DNA of 64,000 bases, from contig NC_081142.1 of the NCBI RefSeq assembly GCF_958295425.1, forward strand, positions 17,118,284-17,182,283, given 5' to 3'. Source of the DNA: Solea solea (Eukaryota > Chordata > Actinopteri > Pleuronectiformes > Soleidae). The notes beneath the pieces were generated by a model that saw nothing but the letters and a program-made list of their open reading frames with translations, had not been told where the DNA came from and made no database searches. Below are positions 12,781 through 22,580 of this stretch, piece by piece. Position 1 is the stretch's first letter, and every line of letters starts with the position of its first letter. Position numbers and translations under genes: made by a program.

Positions 12781-13203
12781 CAGACGAAATGTTTGCGCAA
12801 GCGCACTCTGCGTCACTATAGTTGCACGGCGGTTTGTGCTATCGGAAAAATTCCAACGGTTTCTGAAAAGCTGAGAAGTTGCACGTCAAAGCCAACATGT
12901 GGTTATTACGGTCATTTCACTCGCGCTGTTGCAGGAAGCCGGCGAATCAGCGTCTTTGTCACCAGAGAGGAGAGAACATAGTTATTGTCTTAATATTTTA
13001 AGACAATAACTCTTTTTTTCAATTTCAAATTTAACACGCAAAATCTGGTGTTCCTGTACAACTACAGTGTTTCTTTTAATTAAAGCTTTTTGTTTTTCTT
13101 CATTTTAAACTGTGAATACACTATTTTAACATGTAGTAAATTGTAAATGAATGCCAGATATTGAACTTTATTCTGGAAAAATGGGCAAAAGCACATTTAT
13201 TTA
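12781..13203 (+). mobile_element. piggyBac-like MITE, degraded copy with an internal hairpin
   Basis: The order of blocks follows 17691-18184: ATGTTTGCGC, an ATCGGAAAA-type block, CATGTGGTTATTACGGTCAT, TTTCACTCGCGCTG, then CACTATTTTAACATG and GCCAGATATTGAA, and AAAAATGGGCAAAAGCA. Both CCCTTTAA termini are lost. A perfect 14-bp-arm hairpin lies at 12980-13011. Confidence 0.65.
12980..13011. repeat. Perfect inverted repeat, 14-bp arms, 4-bp loop
   Basis: AGTTATTGTCTTAA, then TATT, then the exact reverse complement TTAAGACAATAACT. It sits inside a MITE copy and has no equivalent in the other copies in this window. Confidence 0.9.
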
Positions 13204-14617
13204 ACAAATGTTTTTGACCTATCGATTATCAGGGTAATGGCTAAGTGTGTCAGAAATGCATCTTTGGGGCTATTACAAGCCTTTAAGATAACCTCATCAT
13301 TAAGCAGAAAACCTGATAAATACAAGATAATCACAGTTTTCATGAGACAAACTGACATTTATATATGTTCATGTATGAACTCTTTATAAAACTTAATAAC
13401 CAAGACTCTAGTTTTTATAAGAAATACTATGAGAAATAGGAAACATGTGCCAGCTTCGCACCGCGATTGCGAAAACTCTCTGTGAGTAAACCACTTTTGA
13501 AATTCAGCCACACAGAAAAAACAAATCGAAAAACATGTCAACAAAGAAAACGGCAAAAACAGATGCTCGAATAGACGCTCAAACGTTGGCATGTGCGCAT
13601 CACGGCGCACACACACTCATCTCAGTGTGCGAGGGCCGATTTAGTACGTGTCCGATGTCCACTCGGTGCCAGCGGTTCTGATTCACAGAGCGCTGCGTGG
13701 AACATGGCACTGAGCCTTGCCATAATGTCATTGAGCTCAACTCCTTTGATCCTGCGAGAATCAAATGAGCCGAAGAGTTCACAGAGTTTTATCCCATAAC
13801 GCCGGGGAAACATCAAAACAAAGCAGAGGGGAAACTTGACTTGCCTTGAACTGAAGTTACTCCGGCTGCAGGCGTGGAAATGTTCTGGTGGAGTAATTTT
13901 TGGTAAATCCTGTTTTTTGTTTTATTTGCTTGTGTCAAAATCACCTTTCATTTCATTTCATTTCAGGATCAACAGCTGGCAGCTAATTGGGTGACTAAAG
14001 AAAGTCTTATAATAGCAACCACACAGACAGATGTATATAAGTAAGCTTTAGTTCATCATCTAATCTTTTAAAAGCAGACACAAGGCCTCCACTGTGCGCT
14101 CTAACAACTACGTTATTGCCCTGAAATCTAATAAAGGTCACAGGTTTTGAATATGTCATTTTCTCTATTTTGGCTCAAATGAAACACCACTATAAGGCTC
14201 TCTCTGTGTTAAGTGTGTCACGTTAGTCAATATGTTCTTCTGCCCAGCGTCCGCATTCCAGCTGTACACGGCGCAAATGCAAATGGGAACCATGTGATGC
14301 GACGACTGGCCAGAAACAGCAGCTTGCAACACCAGAATGAAGGAGATTTAAAGACTTGCTGGAGCAATATAAAAAAGCTGAATTAAAACAATGCTGCAAA
14401 ATTGATTATACAATTCAAAAGATTATCGTATCACCTCTTTGTGTGATCCAGGAACCTCAGTTTACATACAGGAGATAGTTATTTCTGAAATGAGACACTT
14501 AAGCAGTGTACTGTAAATCACTTTGTGGGTCAGTCTCCTCGTCTCCTGTATTTCATTCTGGTGAGTCGTGCAGAAACAGACTGACAGAGACAAATGGATA
14601 GAGGAAGAGTAACTTAC
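13204..14617. other. Intronic sequence, no gene seen
   Basis: This is mostly unique-looking sequence immediately downstream of ror1 exon 4 in transcript orientation. Small open frames near 13600-13816 on both strands overlap each other and lack homology. Confidence 0.55.
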
Positions 14618-14651
14618 GTTGGCCTTCCTGGCAGAGGTGTAGGGAGTGGAT
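14618..14651 (-). CDS. ror1: ror1 exon 4, proline-rich linker (34 nt)
   Basis: This very short exon joins the Ig domain to the Frizzled-type cysteine-rich domain of Ror1. On the minus strand the acceptor is CTTGTCTTCTTTTCCAG and the donor is a perfect GTAAGT after AAC. Joined in phase 1 to exon 3 it reads D-PLPTPLPGRP-T, which aligns position by position with G-PPPTASPGYS-D of mammalian ROR1. It ends in phase 2. Because 34 is not a multiple of 3, skipping it would shift the frame of everything downstream. It is far too short for an ORF search; I placed it from its splice sites, its phase and its position 156 bp after exon 3. The next exon, expected to continue towards a DGFCQPYRG-like cysteine-rich domain, was not found. 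Confidence 0.85.
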
Positions 14652-14807
14652 CTGGAAAAGAAGACAAGAGGATTTAATTTTTTTACAACAGTATAAACAA
14701 TATTGCTCCCAGATTTTTTGACTGTGTGCGCTGCCAGCTGCAAAGTCCAGTTTTCCTAGAAGGAGCCATAACCGTAGAAGGGAAAGATAAAAAAAATATC
14801 TTCTTAC
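14652..14807 (-). other. ror1: ror1 intron 3 (156 bp)
   Basis: This is a very small intron between the Ig exon and the 34-nt exon. It has a GT donor (GTAAGA), a 3' pyrimidine tract and an AG acceptor. If retained, the Ig-exon frame stays open through most of it and stops at 14683-14685, just upstream of the next exon. Confidence 0.85.
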
Positions 14808-15098
14808 CAAACTTGACAAACAGCACGCCCGTGGTGGACACAGTGCCCTGGTTGTTAGTGGCGACGCACTGGAAGTAGCCCGTGTCAGTCGTGTCCAGGT
14901 TGCGGATCCGGAGTCGCGATCCATACGGCGTGGACCGGTAGGAGACTCGGCGCGGCTCCTGCACGACGGGGGCGTCGTTCTTCAGCCAGCGGACGGTGGG
15001 CGGAGGGTTGCCAGCCACGCGACAGAAGAGCTCGGCCGTCTGACCCAGAGAGGTGGTGATGTTGTTCAGGGGAGATTCCAGGCGGATGAAGAGGGATC
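14808..15098 (-). CDS. ror1: ror1 exon 3, complete Ig-like C2 domain (291 nt)
   Basis: This exon encodes the extracellular immunoglobulin domain of Ror1, a receptor pseudokinase in non-canonical Wnt signalling. Counting the split first codon it gives 97 residues. The Ig-fold pattern is complete: Cys26 in AELFCRVAG, Trp38 in VRWLKND and Cys78 in [10 protein letters not shown], with an NIT glycosylation sequon at residue 13. Stretches such as [42 protein letters not shown] and TGVLFVKF are near-identical to mammalian ROR1. [11 protein letters not shown] and VKF separate it from ROR2 ([14 protein letters not shown]). On the minus strand the acceptor is CTTGTTTTCCAG at 15099-15110 and the donor is GTAAGA just below 14808. 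Both ends are phase 1, as expected for an Ig-domain exon. The open frame runs on in both directions only into intron sequence. Confidence 0.96.
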
Positions 15099-16731
15099 CT
15101 GGAAAACAAGGCAGAGTGGAGAGGAAATGTGAATCATGAACAGATGAATAAAAGGAAAGAATAAAAAGAAGAGAGGCCATGTGTGATGAAAGGACAAGGC
15201 CAGGAGAAGACATGGCCCTAATTTCACTTTTCATCATCGGAGATACCAGAGGGTTTGTCCCTGATCTCCAGTATGATCTCATGAGGCAGCTCTACCTGTG
15301 TGGTGGTCCAAATGATTGAAAAAGAAAAGACCAAACACCCTCGAGGACAAAGTGCGGTCACGCTTTCGTGTGTGTTTGGACTGTGTTGTTAACGGCAAAG
15401 AAAACAGGTTTTTCTTTTGCTTGTGGTCAGCACAAAAACAATCTGGAGGGCCACCTAAGAGTTTAATAAGCAAGAAAAACACCAGTCTTAATGTCACTGG
15501 AAAGTCCCCCCCCTCCCCCCACCCCGCCCACCCCGACCACAAAACCCATCTTAGGTATGCAGAAATGCTCCTGGTCACACAAACTAGCCAAAACAAACAA
15601 GGGAGGGAAAGCACATCTGAGGAATCTAAAAGACTTGTGAGAGGCGAAGAGAAAATAGCGGCCCACACACTTACATGTACATATTTTACATTTTCACTCT
15701 GCAATGCAAAATCTTCAGCTCGTGTTATTTCTGAATTTTTAAAATCCTTAATCACCACTTGCTGGTGTCTGAAACTCAGTATCGCACCTCTGGAAAAAAG
15801 TAATTTGGGATTGGGCTTCATCCGCCTGATGAAATCACATGACAATCCAGAAAGGAAAATTGTGGAATGGAATGTCGTTGGATACAGAACTACGAAAACA
15901 CTTCAGTGGAACCAGCTCCTGTTCCCAACCAGAGCTTTTCCCTACAAGGGCATCGCTGTCTCCTCTTCATTTATCAGTTTATCCACGATACTTCCATCTG
16001 CACACGGCGCAGTGAAGTAGAGTAACACTGGACAACAGCAGGAAGAAATAACGTTATCAATTTCAAAGGAACGTAATAATATTTATTCCCTGCTTTTTAA
16101 GCCTGGCAGGATGTTATTCAACAGACCATAGGAGTTAGTGCTGCCTTAGTTTTCTGAGAAGATTATAAACCTTGGCTTAGTGTGATACTTTAAAGGAGAA
16201 TGTTTATGATGTTTGCAAGACACAGAGAAACAGACTAATGATTGAAATGCAAGGAGTTCTTCTTCTTCTTCCTTTTTGAGGCCTTTCCCATGTCCACGGC
16301 ATCAGACCTGGTTAAAATGTACGTCTGAAAGTGGTTCCGGGGGAATTTGCGGCAAAAATTGGAAGTAGGAGGGGCTAAAAACTGACGCGTTTATTAGGTT
16401 GGGGCAGTCAAAGAAAAGTCAGCGATGACTTATGCTCTAAACCCAACAGCACGGCCGCTATCTTGGACTGACCTGTAAATTAAACAGAGGTAAAACCATC
16501 ACCAGTGTATGAATGATGTGGAGGGAGAGGGTTCAACACTTTGGTTTGGTCTGGAGCATGCTGGTACCCTTTCATGGCAACCTGTCACCATGGCAACCCT
16601 TGTGATTGTTACGGACAGCTCATCTGACTCCAGCAGCCGCAAACATGTCAGGAGGTGACATGAAATGAAATCAGTGCCTAAAATGTGTCGGTTTAAATGG
16701 GATGTGGGCACATTTCTCTTGGCATACAGCC
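15099..16731. other. Intronic sequence upstream of the Ig exon
   Basis: This contains a 705-bp open frame on the plus strand (15316-16020) and an overlapping minus-strand one (15279-15845). Neither shows a domain, homology or repeat match, and I treat both as chance. No repeat family was recognised; CATGGCAAC/X-box sites lie near 16570-16597. Confidence 0.5.
16584..16597. promoter_or_regulatory. RFX X-box consensus match
   Basis: GTCACCATGGCAAC matches GTNRCC-N2-RGYAAC at every defined position. A second half-site, CATGGCAAC, lies about 20 bp upstream. The element is within ror1 intron 2. Function is inferred. Confidence 0.35.

Positions 16732-16830
<99 letters not shown>
16732..16830. repeat. 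Long (TG)n tract followed by (GA)n
   Basis: About 43 TG units with one TTTG interruption run into a short GAGAGAGAGAGA tract. In the ror1 transcript (minus strand) it reads as a (CA)n repeat about 1.6 kb upstream of the Ig exon. Confidence 0.97.
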
Positions 16831-17690
16831 AAAACCCAGGGTTAACACAGCAATGTAATGTGTGTGACAATATGGGGAGACTCCCTCCATCGCCCACCAC
16901 CACTCTCCCCACACTTGTCCTCCCACTCAGCCCACGTTTTTTTTTTTCAAATCTGTCCTCCTTCCTCTTCCTACACAACGTCCTCCCTTATCTGTACAAT
17001 CGTTTCCCTTCACATTACAGAGCTGCACCTCCAGGAAATCCCTGTAAAACACCTCATCCTAATATAGAACCACCGGGACATTATTCAGACGCATAAAAAA
17101 ACACATGTTTATGTTACTGACATTGAGATGCTTTACTGCGACAGTAAACCATCCATCCTGTCTCCTCCAATTATATACGCTGACTTTAGTTCTTTCCCAT
17201 CTACTCACTCCTCCACTCCCATTGTCATTGCATGTGCAACTAATTTAGACATGAAAAAACCCCAAACATATTTCATTTAGTAGTGTGTGTGTGTGTGTGT
17301 GTGAGCAGAGCGATCCTCTTAAGATTGTTACATCATATAGACACCATGTAAAAGTCTGTTGCAGCCTCCTCTGCAAGGCTTTGCAGAACACTGAACTTCA
17401 CACAGGCTACGTGAATGGATTATGAAATCAAATGTGGTCATTAATTAGATGAATAGATGAAATGAGTAAAGCTATGACGGTGGTGGCGGTGAGGCAGAGT
17501 GGGTCACCCACTCATATGAGGGTCAGTGGATCTAACTCCAGCTCCTGTAGTCTGCTAGTGAAGTGTCCTTGGGCAGCATGAGCAAAATAAAGGATATGAT
17601 ATATAGATGGAGTCTACAGTAAATGCAGGTTACCATTTTGGCTATGTTCTGTTCTATATCATGCATTAGGTAAGTTTCACAAAAACATGT
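16831..17690. other. Intronic sequence with a degraded dispersed repeat
   Basis: (TG)n lies at 17284-17303. About 17471-17580 contains GTGGGTCACCCACTCATATG and AAGTGTCCTTGGGCAGCA, resembling abundant teleost dispersed repeats. No gene is seen. Confidence 0.5.
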
Positions 17691-18184
17691 TTAACCCTTT
17701 AACACCAAGCGTATCACAGGCGACATGTTTGCACACGCACACCTTGCAACACCGTAACTATGCGATCGGAAAAGAAGGTGCACTTCAAACCCAACATGTG
17801 GTTATTACGGTAATTTCACTTGCGCTGCTGCTTCACGAAGCTGGAGAAGTTGGAAAAATGCCTGTACATAGTTTCCATTTTTTGGCCCGTTTTTGGACAC
17901 TGAGACAAAAACTCAAACAAATGTTATTTTAAACATGTTTTATACTGTTCATATACTGTTAACACCTTTTTCATGTTTTTCCTCAATAAACAACTTAAAT
18001 TGTTAATACACTATTTTAAATGCAGTAAATTGTAATTAACTGCCAGATATTGAAAGTTATTCAATATAGAATAATAATAGAATAATAGAATATAGTTCTC
18101 GAAAAATGGGCAAAAGCATGTCTAGTCTAAGTCAAGTCTAAGAGTCCAGACAGACATTTTGAGGCCTAGACGTTAAAGGGTTAA
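17691..18184 (+). mobile_element. piggyBac-like MITE with TTAA target duplication (486 bp)
   Basis: The element body (17695-18180) begins CCCTTTAACACC and ends with the inverted GACGTTAAAGGG, and is flanked directly on both sides by TTAA. The TTAA duplication and CCC-starting termini are the hallmark of the piggyBac superfamily. It is non-coding. Related copies lie at 2427-2779, 12266-12395 and 12781-13203. It sits within ror1 intron 2. Confidence 0.8.
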
Positions 18185-19763
18185 TTTCAATTTTTTTTTT
18201 TTACTGCTTTTACATAAAACCTTTAAAAAAAAAACATAAGTGAATGTGGATGGTTTTTACATGCCCCATGTCACAGGTCGTAACCTCTCACAAACACTAT
18301 AAAACATCCACGATCAACGTGACACAGACTGACACCAAACACAAAGCTGGCTGTGCAAATACAGACTACAGCACATCAGGTGATCCTCGTCTGTGCTTAC
18401 CTGTGTGTGTGTGTGTGTGTATGGTTTGACTCCCAGCTATCATCACAAAGCCATGTGGGTGTGCTGGGAATCAGTGCTTTTACACTGTTATGAGTGAAGT
18501 GGAGTGAATCGTTAGAACATGCTGACACAACACGGCGCTGCCTTCATGTGCCTGTTGAGTCTGACTATATTACTATTATTATTATTAAAAAAAAAAAACA
18601 CTTCATACACTGAATGAGCGCATGCGCTACTTAAAAAGTGTGCTTTACTCATTTCATCGTGATAGGAAACACAATGTTCTGCTGAGCGGTGACCCTGCAC
18701 ACTACATTAGCTGTCAAATTACATGACAATGAAGCAGCTGGAGCAAAAATGGAGACAAGGGGAAATGTTGAAAAGAGAAGTGAAGAGGACAAAGAGAACA
18801 GCGGATGATTTAGCGGCAGAGATGTGCTGCCAATGTCTATGTAACAAAGCCACTCTGTATGTAATTGTCTCGTGATGAGTGTTGTGGTATTTGGCAGGAG
18901 CACATGTGAAACTCGAACTCTTGCTGTGGACTGTCCCTTTAATGTGGCAGGGGACTAAATGGTGCCCTGTCATCACGCTGCATTTTCTCGCAGCGGTTTT
19001 GTACAATCAAACACTCACACGCAAGCACGCAAATGTAAACACACACACCCACACCACCGCAACACACACACAAATTACCCGAGCTCCAAAAAAGAAAAAA
19101 ATGAAGAAAAAGTCACATTATACCTTTTTTATTTCTGCAGCAACGCCGTGTTCTATAAGTGAACTCGCTGCACGTGTACGTACATGGACGTAAGCAGCAG
19201 CAGCAGCAGCAGCAGCTGGGCCGGGAAAGTTAGTCTGTCAGTGTTGCACAGGCTCAAAAACCTGAGCGGCTGCACAGCTAAGTAAACAAACTGGGCAGAT
19301 GCACCGAGGAGCTGGGACTGTAGCGCTGCCAGATAAAGTTAAAGGTAAATTTCATTAAAAGCCGGGTCACTCTCCAGCAGAGAGAGGGGGGGAGAAAAAC
19401 AGAGGGCAGGAAGCAAGAGGAGGGAAAAAAAACTGCACAAAATTAAACAAAAAGAAAAGAAAAGAAAAGAAAGGAAGGATGAAGGAAAGCCTCCGGGGAA
19501 AATAAATTCAGTAAACTATCATCACCCCTGATTTTAGCCCAATAATGAGCCTCTTTCAGCACGATAGCTTCCTGCTACTGATGCATACTGATAGAGTCTT
19601 GCTACCTGAATGCTGTCTGCTTGGTCAATCAAAACCATTCCCTGCCTGCAGACAAAACAAGTGGTACAATCACCATCCATCCATCAGATAAGAAACAGAT
19701 GTTTGTCATGGGGCTGTGCTCAAAATGACACACACAACGATACACTACTTTCAACACATGGTT

Positions 19764-19816
<53 letters not shown>

Positions 19817-20377
19817 CACACACACACACACGCACACACACACACACACACACAGGCAGCCTTTGTAGGTTTTAATATTTCATGTTTAAGGAAAAGCAAA
19901 GCTGTCCCTACGATTTGTTTGGAACGACTTCTCGCTGTATTTATGACTTTCCAAACAGTCTTGACTGTTCGCCCTAATCATTATCCTGCCTAAACGGCTC
20001 AGTCAGATCCACAGAGTACCGTCTTCGTTCCTCGCCGGTGTGTTTAACATGGACTGTTTGTTTGTGTGTACACACACACACACTCTGTTGTGGGAGAGCT
20101 GGCGTTTGCGAGACACGAATTAAACAAACCAGACGAAATGAGGGTCGAGATCAATCAGGACTTATAGTGAAGATCTGCTAAGCCGGCGGAGGGCGGGATC
20201 GGGCTGATATCTCGGGGGGGAACTGTGTTGACAAAATATACACAAACGTAGCACAGACTCAGTTGCTGCTATTATCGCAGACAAACAGCACATATACATG
20301 CTTGCACTGTCAGGATCGGCTGATTCCAGGAGCTGTGGACATCATCGCTACAAAATACTGTTAACGGACTGGAGAGA
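18185..20377. other. Intronic sequence with microsatellites
   Basis: Contains (TG)n at 18401-18420, an A-rich run near 18587-18598, (AGC)n at 19193-19216, A/G-rich tracts at 19440-19475 and the long (CA)n at 19765-19854. No exon was recognised. The open frame over the (CA)n tract is a low-complexity artefact. Confidence 0.55.
19765..19854. repeat. Long (CA)n tract
   Basis: About 45 CA units with three CG interruptions. In the ror1 transcript (minus strand) it reads as (UG)n and is complementary to the tract at 16732-16830. Confidence 0.97.
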
Positions 20378-20645
20378 CTGATCCATCCATCCTCCTACCA
20401 CTTAATCCCCCACATGACATAGGGCGAAAGGCAGGGTACACATTGGACAAGTCGCCAGTCCATCACAGGGACACATACAGAGACAAACAATCATACACTC
20501 ACAGTGTAGAGTGTCCACTTTTGGACTGTGGGAGGAAACCGGAGAACCCGGAGAAAACCCACGCGCAAACATGCGGAGAACATGCAAACTCCATGCAGAA
20601 AGACCCTTGTTCCAACCGGGTCGCGAACCCGGGTCTAGAGGCTGA
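20378..20645. mobile_element. Dispersed repeat, probable LINE 3' tail (best copy)
   Basis: Begins near ATCCATCCATCCTCCTACCA, followed by AGGGCGAAAGGCAGGGTACA, TCGCCAGTCCATCACAGGGA, TTTTGGACTGTGGGAGGAAA and AACATGCAAACTCCATGCAG. This array is very common in teleost genomes. Other copies in the window are at 9233-9470, 42020-42130 and 52556-52745. It contains no open frame for a reverse transcriptase, and I have not assigned a family name. Confidence 0.7.
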
Positions 20646-21734
20646 TCAAGTAGCCCTTAAATAGTTTTTATTTAGCATCCTACCGTCACATTTAAAAGGG
20701 GGTATGGGTCAGGTAGAATGCATGTGAGAATTTGACTTGACAAGTCTGGTTTCTTGACATGCATGTCAAAGGTAAAGGTTATGATGAATGAAAAAGATCA
20801 GATGTTGAGCTTTTCAGTTCACTGTGGTATCCTCTGTAACTTGTACCATAATACATTTCAATTATAATAGACATAAAAAAAGAAAAAGAGTCCACCAAGT
20901 TGTCTGCCGCAAACAAAAACTGTAATCCAGGAGGTGGTACCTCAATCAGTTTTTGACTCATACTGTGCTTAATATAAGAGGCAACAATTACCCTACAATA
21001 ACACAACAAACAGCTTAATAATCAAATTAAATTATGTTCTCTGAGCCCGTCCACAAGGCATTCTGGGTAAAAACTGAAGACATGCCGGACTGACGTGATG
21101 TGTCTCATGAAACCTCTGCAATCACAGCTCTGCTACAGACTCTGTCGTATGACCTGCGCCTGCAGCACATCTGCAAACAACTTCACCATTTCCTCTTTTC
21201 CTGGTTGAGCACAAGTCAAACTGCACGTGCAGATAGAATGAAGGGGATCAGATGTCTGAAGGAAGACACTGACTGAATATACAGTGAAGAGCAAAAATGG
21301 TTTGGAAGGAAGGGAAAAAAACCACCAGCACATTTTGAATCTCCTCTGGTAGCTTCTGCTTTAGGATCCTTAAAGTAGGTCAGTGGAAATTGGTGAAATG
21401 CGGTGCACCTGTAGCTCCACTGCAACATGTTGAGCGGATCAACGTGTAATTCGTTCCATTAATTATCGTCCACAGTGGCCCATGCTGGGACAATGGGTGT
21501 TGTCTGGGTTGCTCAAGGTGAACGTTCACAGATGATGTCTAATTTCAAACAGTGGAAGTCGTTTCAGAGAGCACATGGAATTACGGCTCACCACAGCATG
21601 TGTTGATTGCACCATGAAAACATGATTATTGTATTATTGTATTGTAACAGATGTGTTTTCCACAGTCGCCTTGGGAGAAGGGGGTTGTCAAGGACATGCT
21701 GAAACTGAGCATGTGTTTATATGTGTGTAGTTAC
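20646..21734. other. Intronic sequence, no gene seen
   Basis: This lies just downstream of the ror1 63-nt exon in transcript orientation. I see no repeats or exon signals that I can support. Confidence 0.5.
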
Positions 21735-21797
21735 CATCACTAGAGGTGTTCCATGAGGTGGTAGCTATCACACTGGGGTCTTGGGGAAATTCAGACC
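21735..21797 (-). CDS. ror1: ror1 exon 2 (N-terminal ectodomain linker, 63 nt)
   Basis: This short coding exon encodes the segment between the signal peptide and the Ig domain of the single-pass receptor Ror1, a Wnt5a-type receptor at the plasma membrane. On the minus strand a pyrimidine-rich acceptor (TTCTTCTTTTTACAG) precedes the exon, and GTAACT follows it. The frame gives SEFPQDPSVIATTSWNTSSD, flanked by split codons: two bases of a first residue and G for the last. The TTSWNTSS core aligns with PTSSWNISS of mammalian ROR1 and includes an N-glycosylation sequon (NTS). The exon starts and ends in phase 1, so its final G joins directly to the phase-1 start of the Ig exon. ROR2 as I remember it has no SWN motif here, which supports ror1. 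The exon is too short to be found from open reading frames, and the 5' boundary rests on splice consensus only. Confidence 0.86.
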
Positions 21798-22277
21798 CTG
21801 TAAAAAGAAGAAATGGAGACAACTATTAGCATGTTTGGTCATTGGGCCATGTGGACTTGAGCTAGTTCCACTGATAATAAATGCAACATTTATTATGAAG
21901 TATTTCGGAGCGTTTGATTGGGAGGAGTTAAGGGCCACAGCACATGTAGACGACTGTGAAAAATTACAAACATGTCTCTGCGTTTTCCATCCAACACAAA
22001 TTAAAACCACTGGGCGTATGACAAAGAGAACTGTTTGTTTTAAATAAACCAGAGGAAAACATGCTGGTGCTGTCAACTCATGCTCAAATAAACAAACGTG
22101 TCCAAGTGACATTAAACAGGAGAGCGGGGAAAGGTTTATGTTTATGTACATTTTACACTTCTTTTGATTGGTGCATAAAACAGAGACACATGACGAAGGG
22201 AGAACAAAAACAATGGCTTCCCAAATCTTTGGACACACTTTAAACAAGCTACTGAGTATTGAATAAAAACAAACAAG

Positions 22278-22580
22278 AAGGGCTGCAATGATTATTTGTC
22301 AACTGTTTTGATAATCAATGCAACGGTGTTTTTTCATTCATTAAAACCAGTTTTCTGATTTCTCAGCTTCTTAAATGTGAATGTTTTCTGGTTTCGTTGC
22401 TCAATATAACAAAAAAATCATTCAATCGGAATCATTTGGGTCTGTGGACGAAACAAGACATTCGAGAACATCATCGTTTCCAGGTTTGAGAAACACTGCT
22501 CAGTGTTTTTCAATATTCCTGACATTTTATGGACTTGATTAATAAAGAAATAATCTACAGATTAATTAGCTGCAGGTCTT
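22278..22580 (-). mobile_element. hAT-like MITE, degraded copy (TAGAGCTGCAAC family)
   Basis: AGGGCTGCAATGATTATTTG at the left and TTAATTAGCTGCAGGTCT at the right are relics of the inverted termini. The interior GACGAAACAAGACATTCGAG resembles TTGTCCACAAACCAAA-type sequence in reverse. The best copy is at 63342-63710. Confidence 0.65.

Larger units (their letters stand above)
1..14617 (-). other. ror1: ror1 intron 4, 5' part (at least 14.6 kb)
   Basis: All sequence downstream of the 34-nt exon in transcript orientation appears to be intron. I searched the minus strand for the conserved cysteine-rich-domain motifs (FCQPYRG, ACARF, CHYAFPYC) by degenerate codon pattern and saw none. The next coding exon is therefore probably beyond position 1. 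Confidence 0.65.
15099..21734 (-). other. ror1: ror1 intron 2 (6,636 bp)
   Basis: This intron lies between the 63-nt exon and the Ig exon, with GTAACT at its 5' end and a pyrimidine tract plus CAG at its 3' end in transcript orientation. It contains a piggyBac-like MITE (17691-18184), a LINE-tail-like repeat (20378-20645) and two very long dinucleotide tracts of opposite strand sense (16732-16830 and 19765-19854). I found no other exon in it. Confidence 0.8.

Noticed and set aside
15316..16020. 234-codon open frame on the plus strand, with a 188-codon frame on the opposite strand (15279-15845)
   Set aside because: No domain, homology, signal peptide or transposon match; it lies in intron 2 next to the Ig exon. 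Two long frames opposite each other suggest locally few stop codons, not two genes.
16499..17096. Open frames rich in Thr-His or Val-Cys
   Set aside because: They are translations of the (TG)n/(CA)n tract. The same applies over 19765-19854, 34235-34268, 44557-44589 and 50553-50581.
20600..20640. tRNA-like GGTCGCGAACCC sequence
   Set aside because: It resembles a T-arm, but no acceptor stem, D-arm or anticodon arm can be built. It is part of the dispersed repeat at 20378-20645.
21781..22047. 88-codon plus-strand open frame overlapping ror1 exon 2
   Set aside because: It is antisense to the splice-supported exon and its acceptor, and has no homology.
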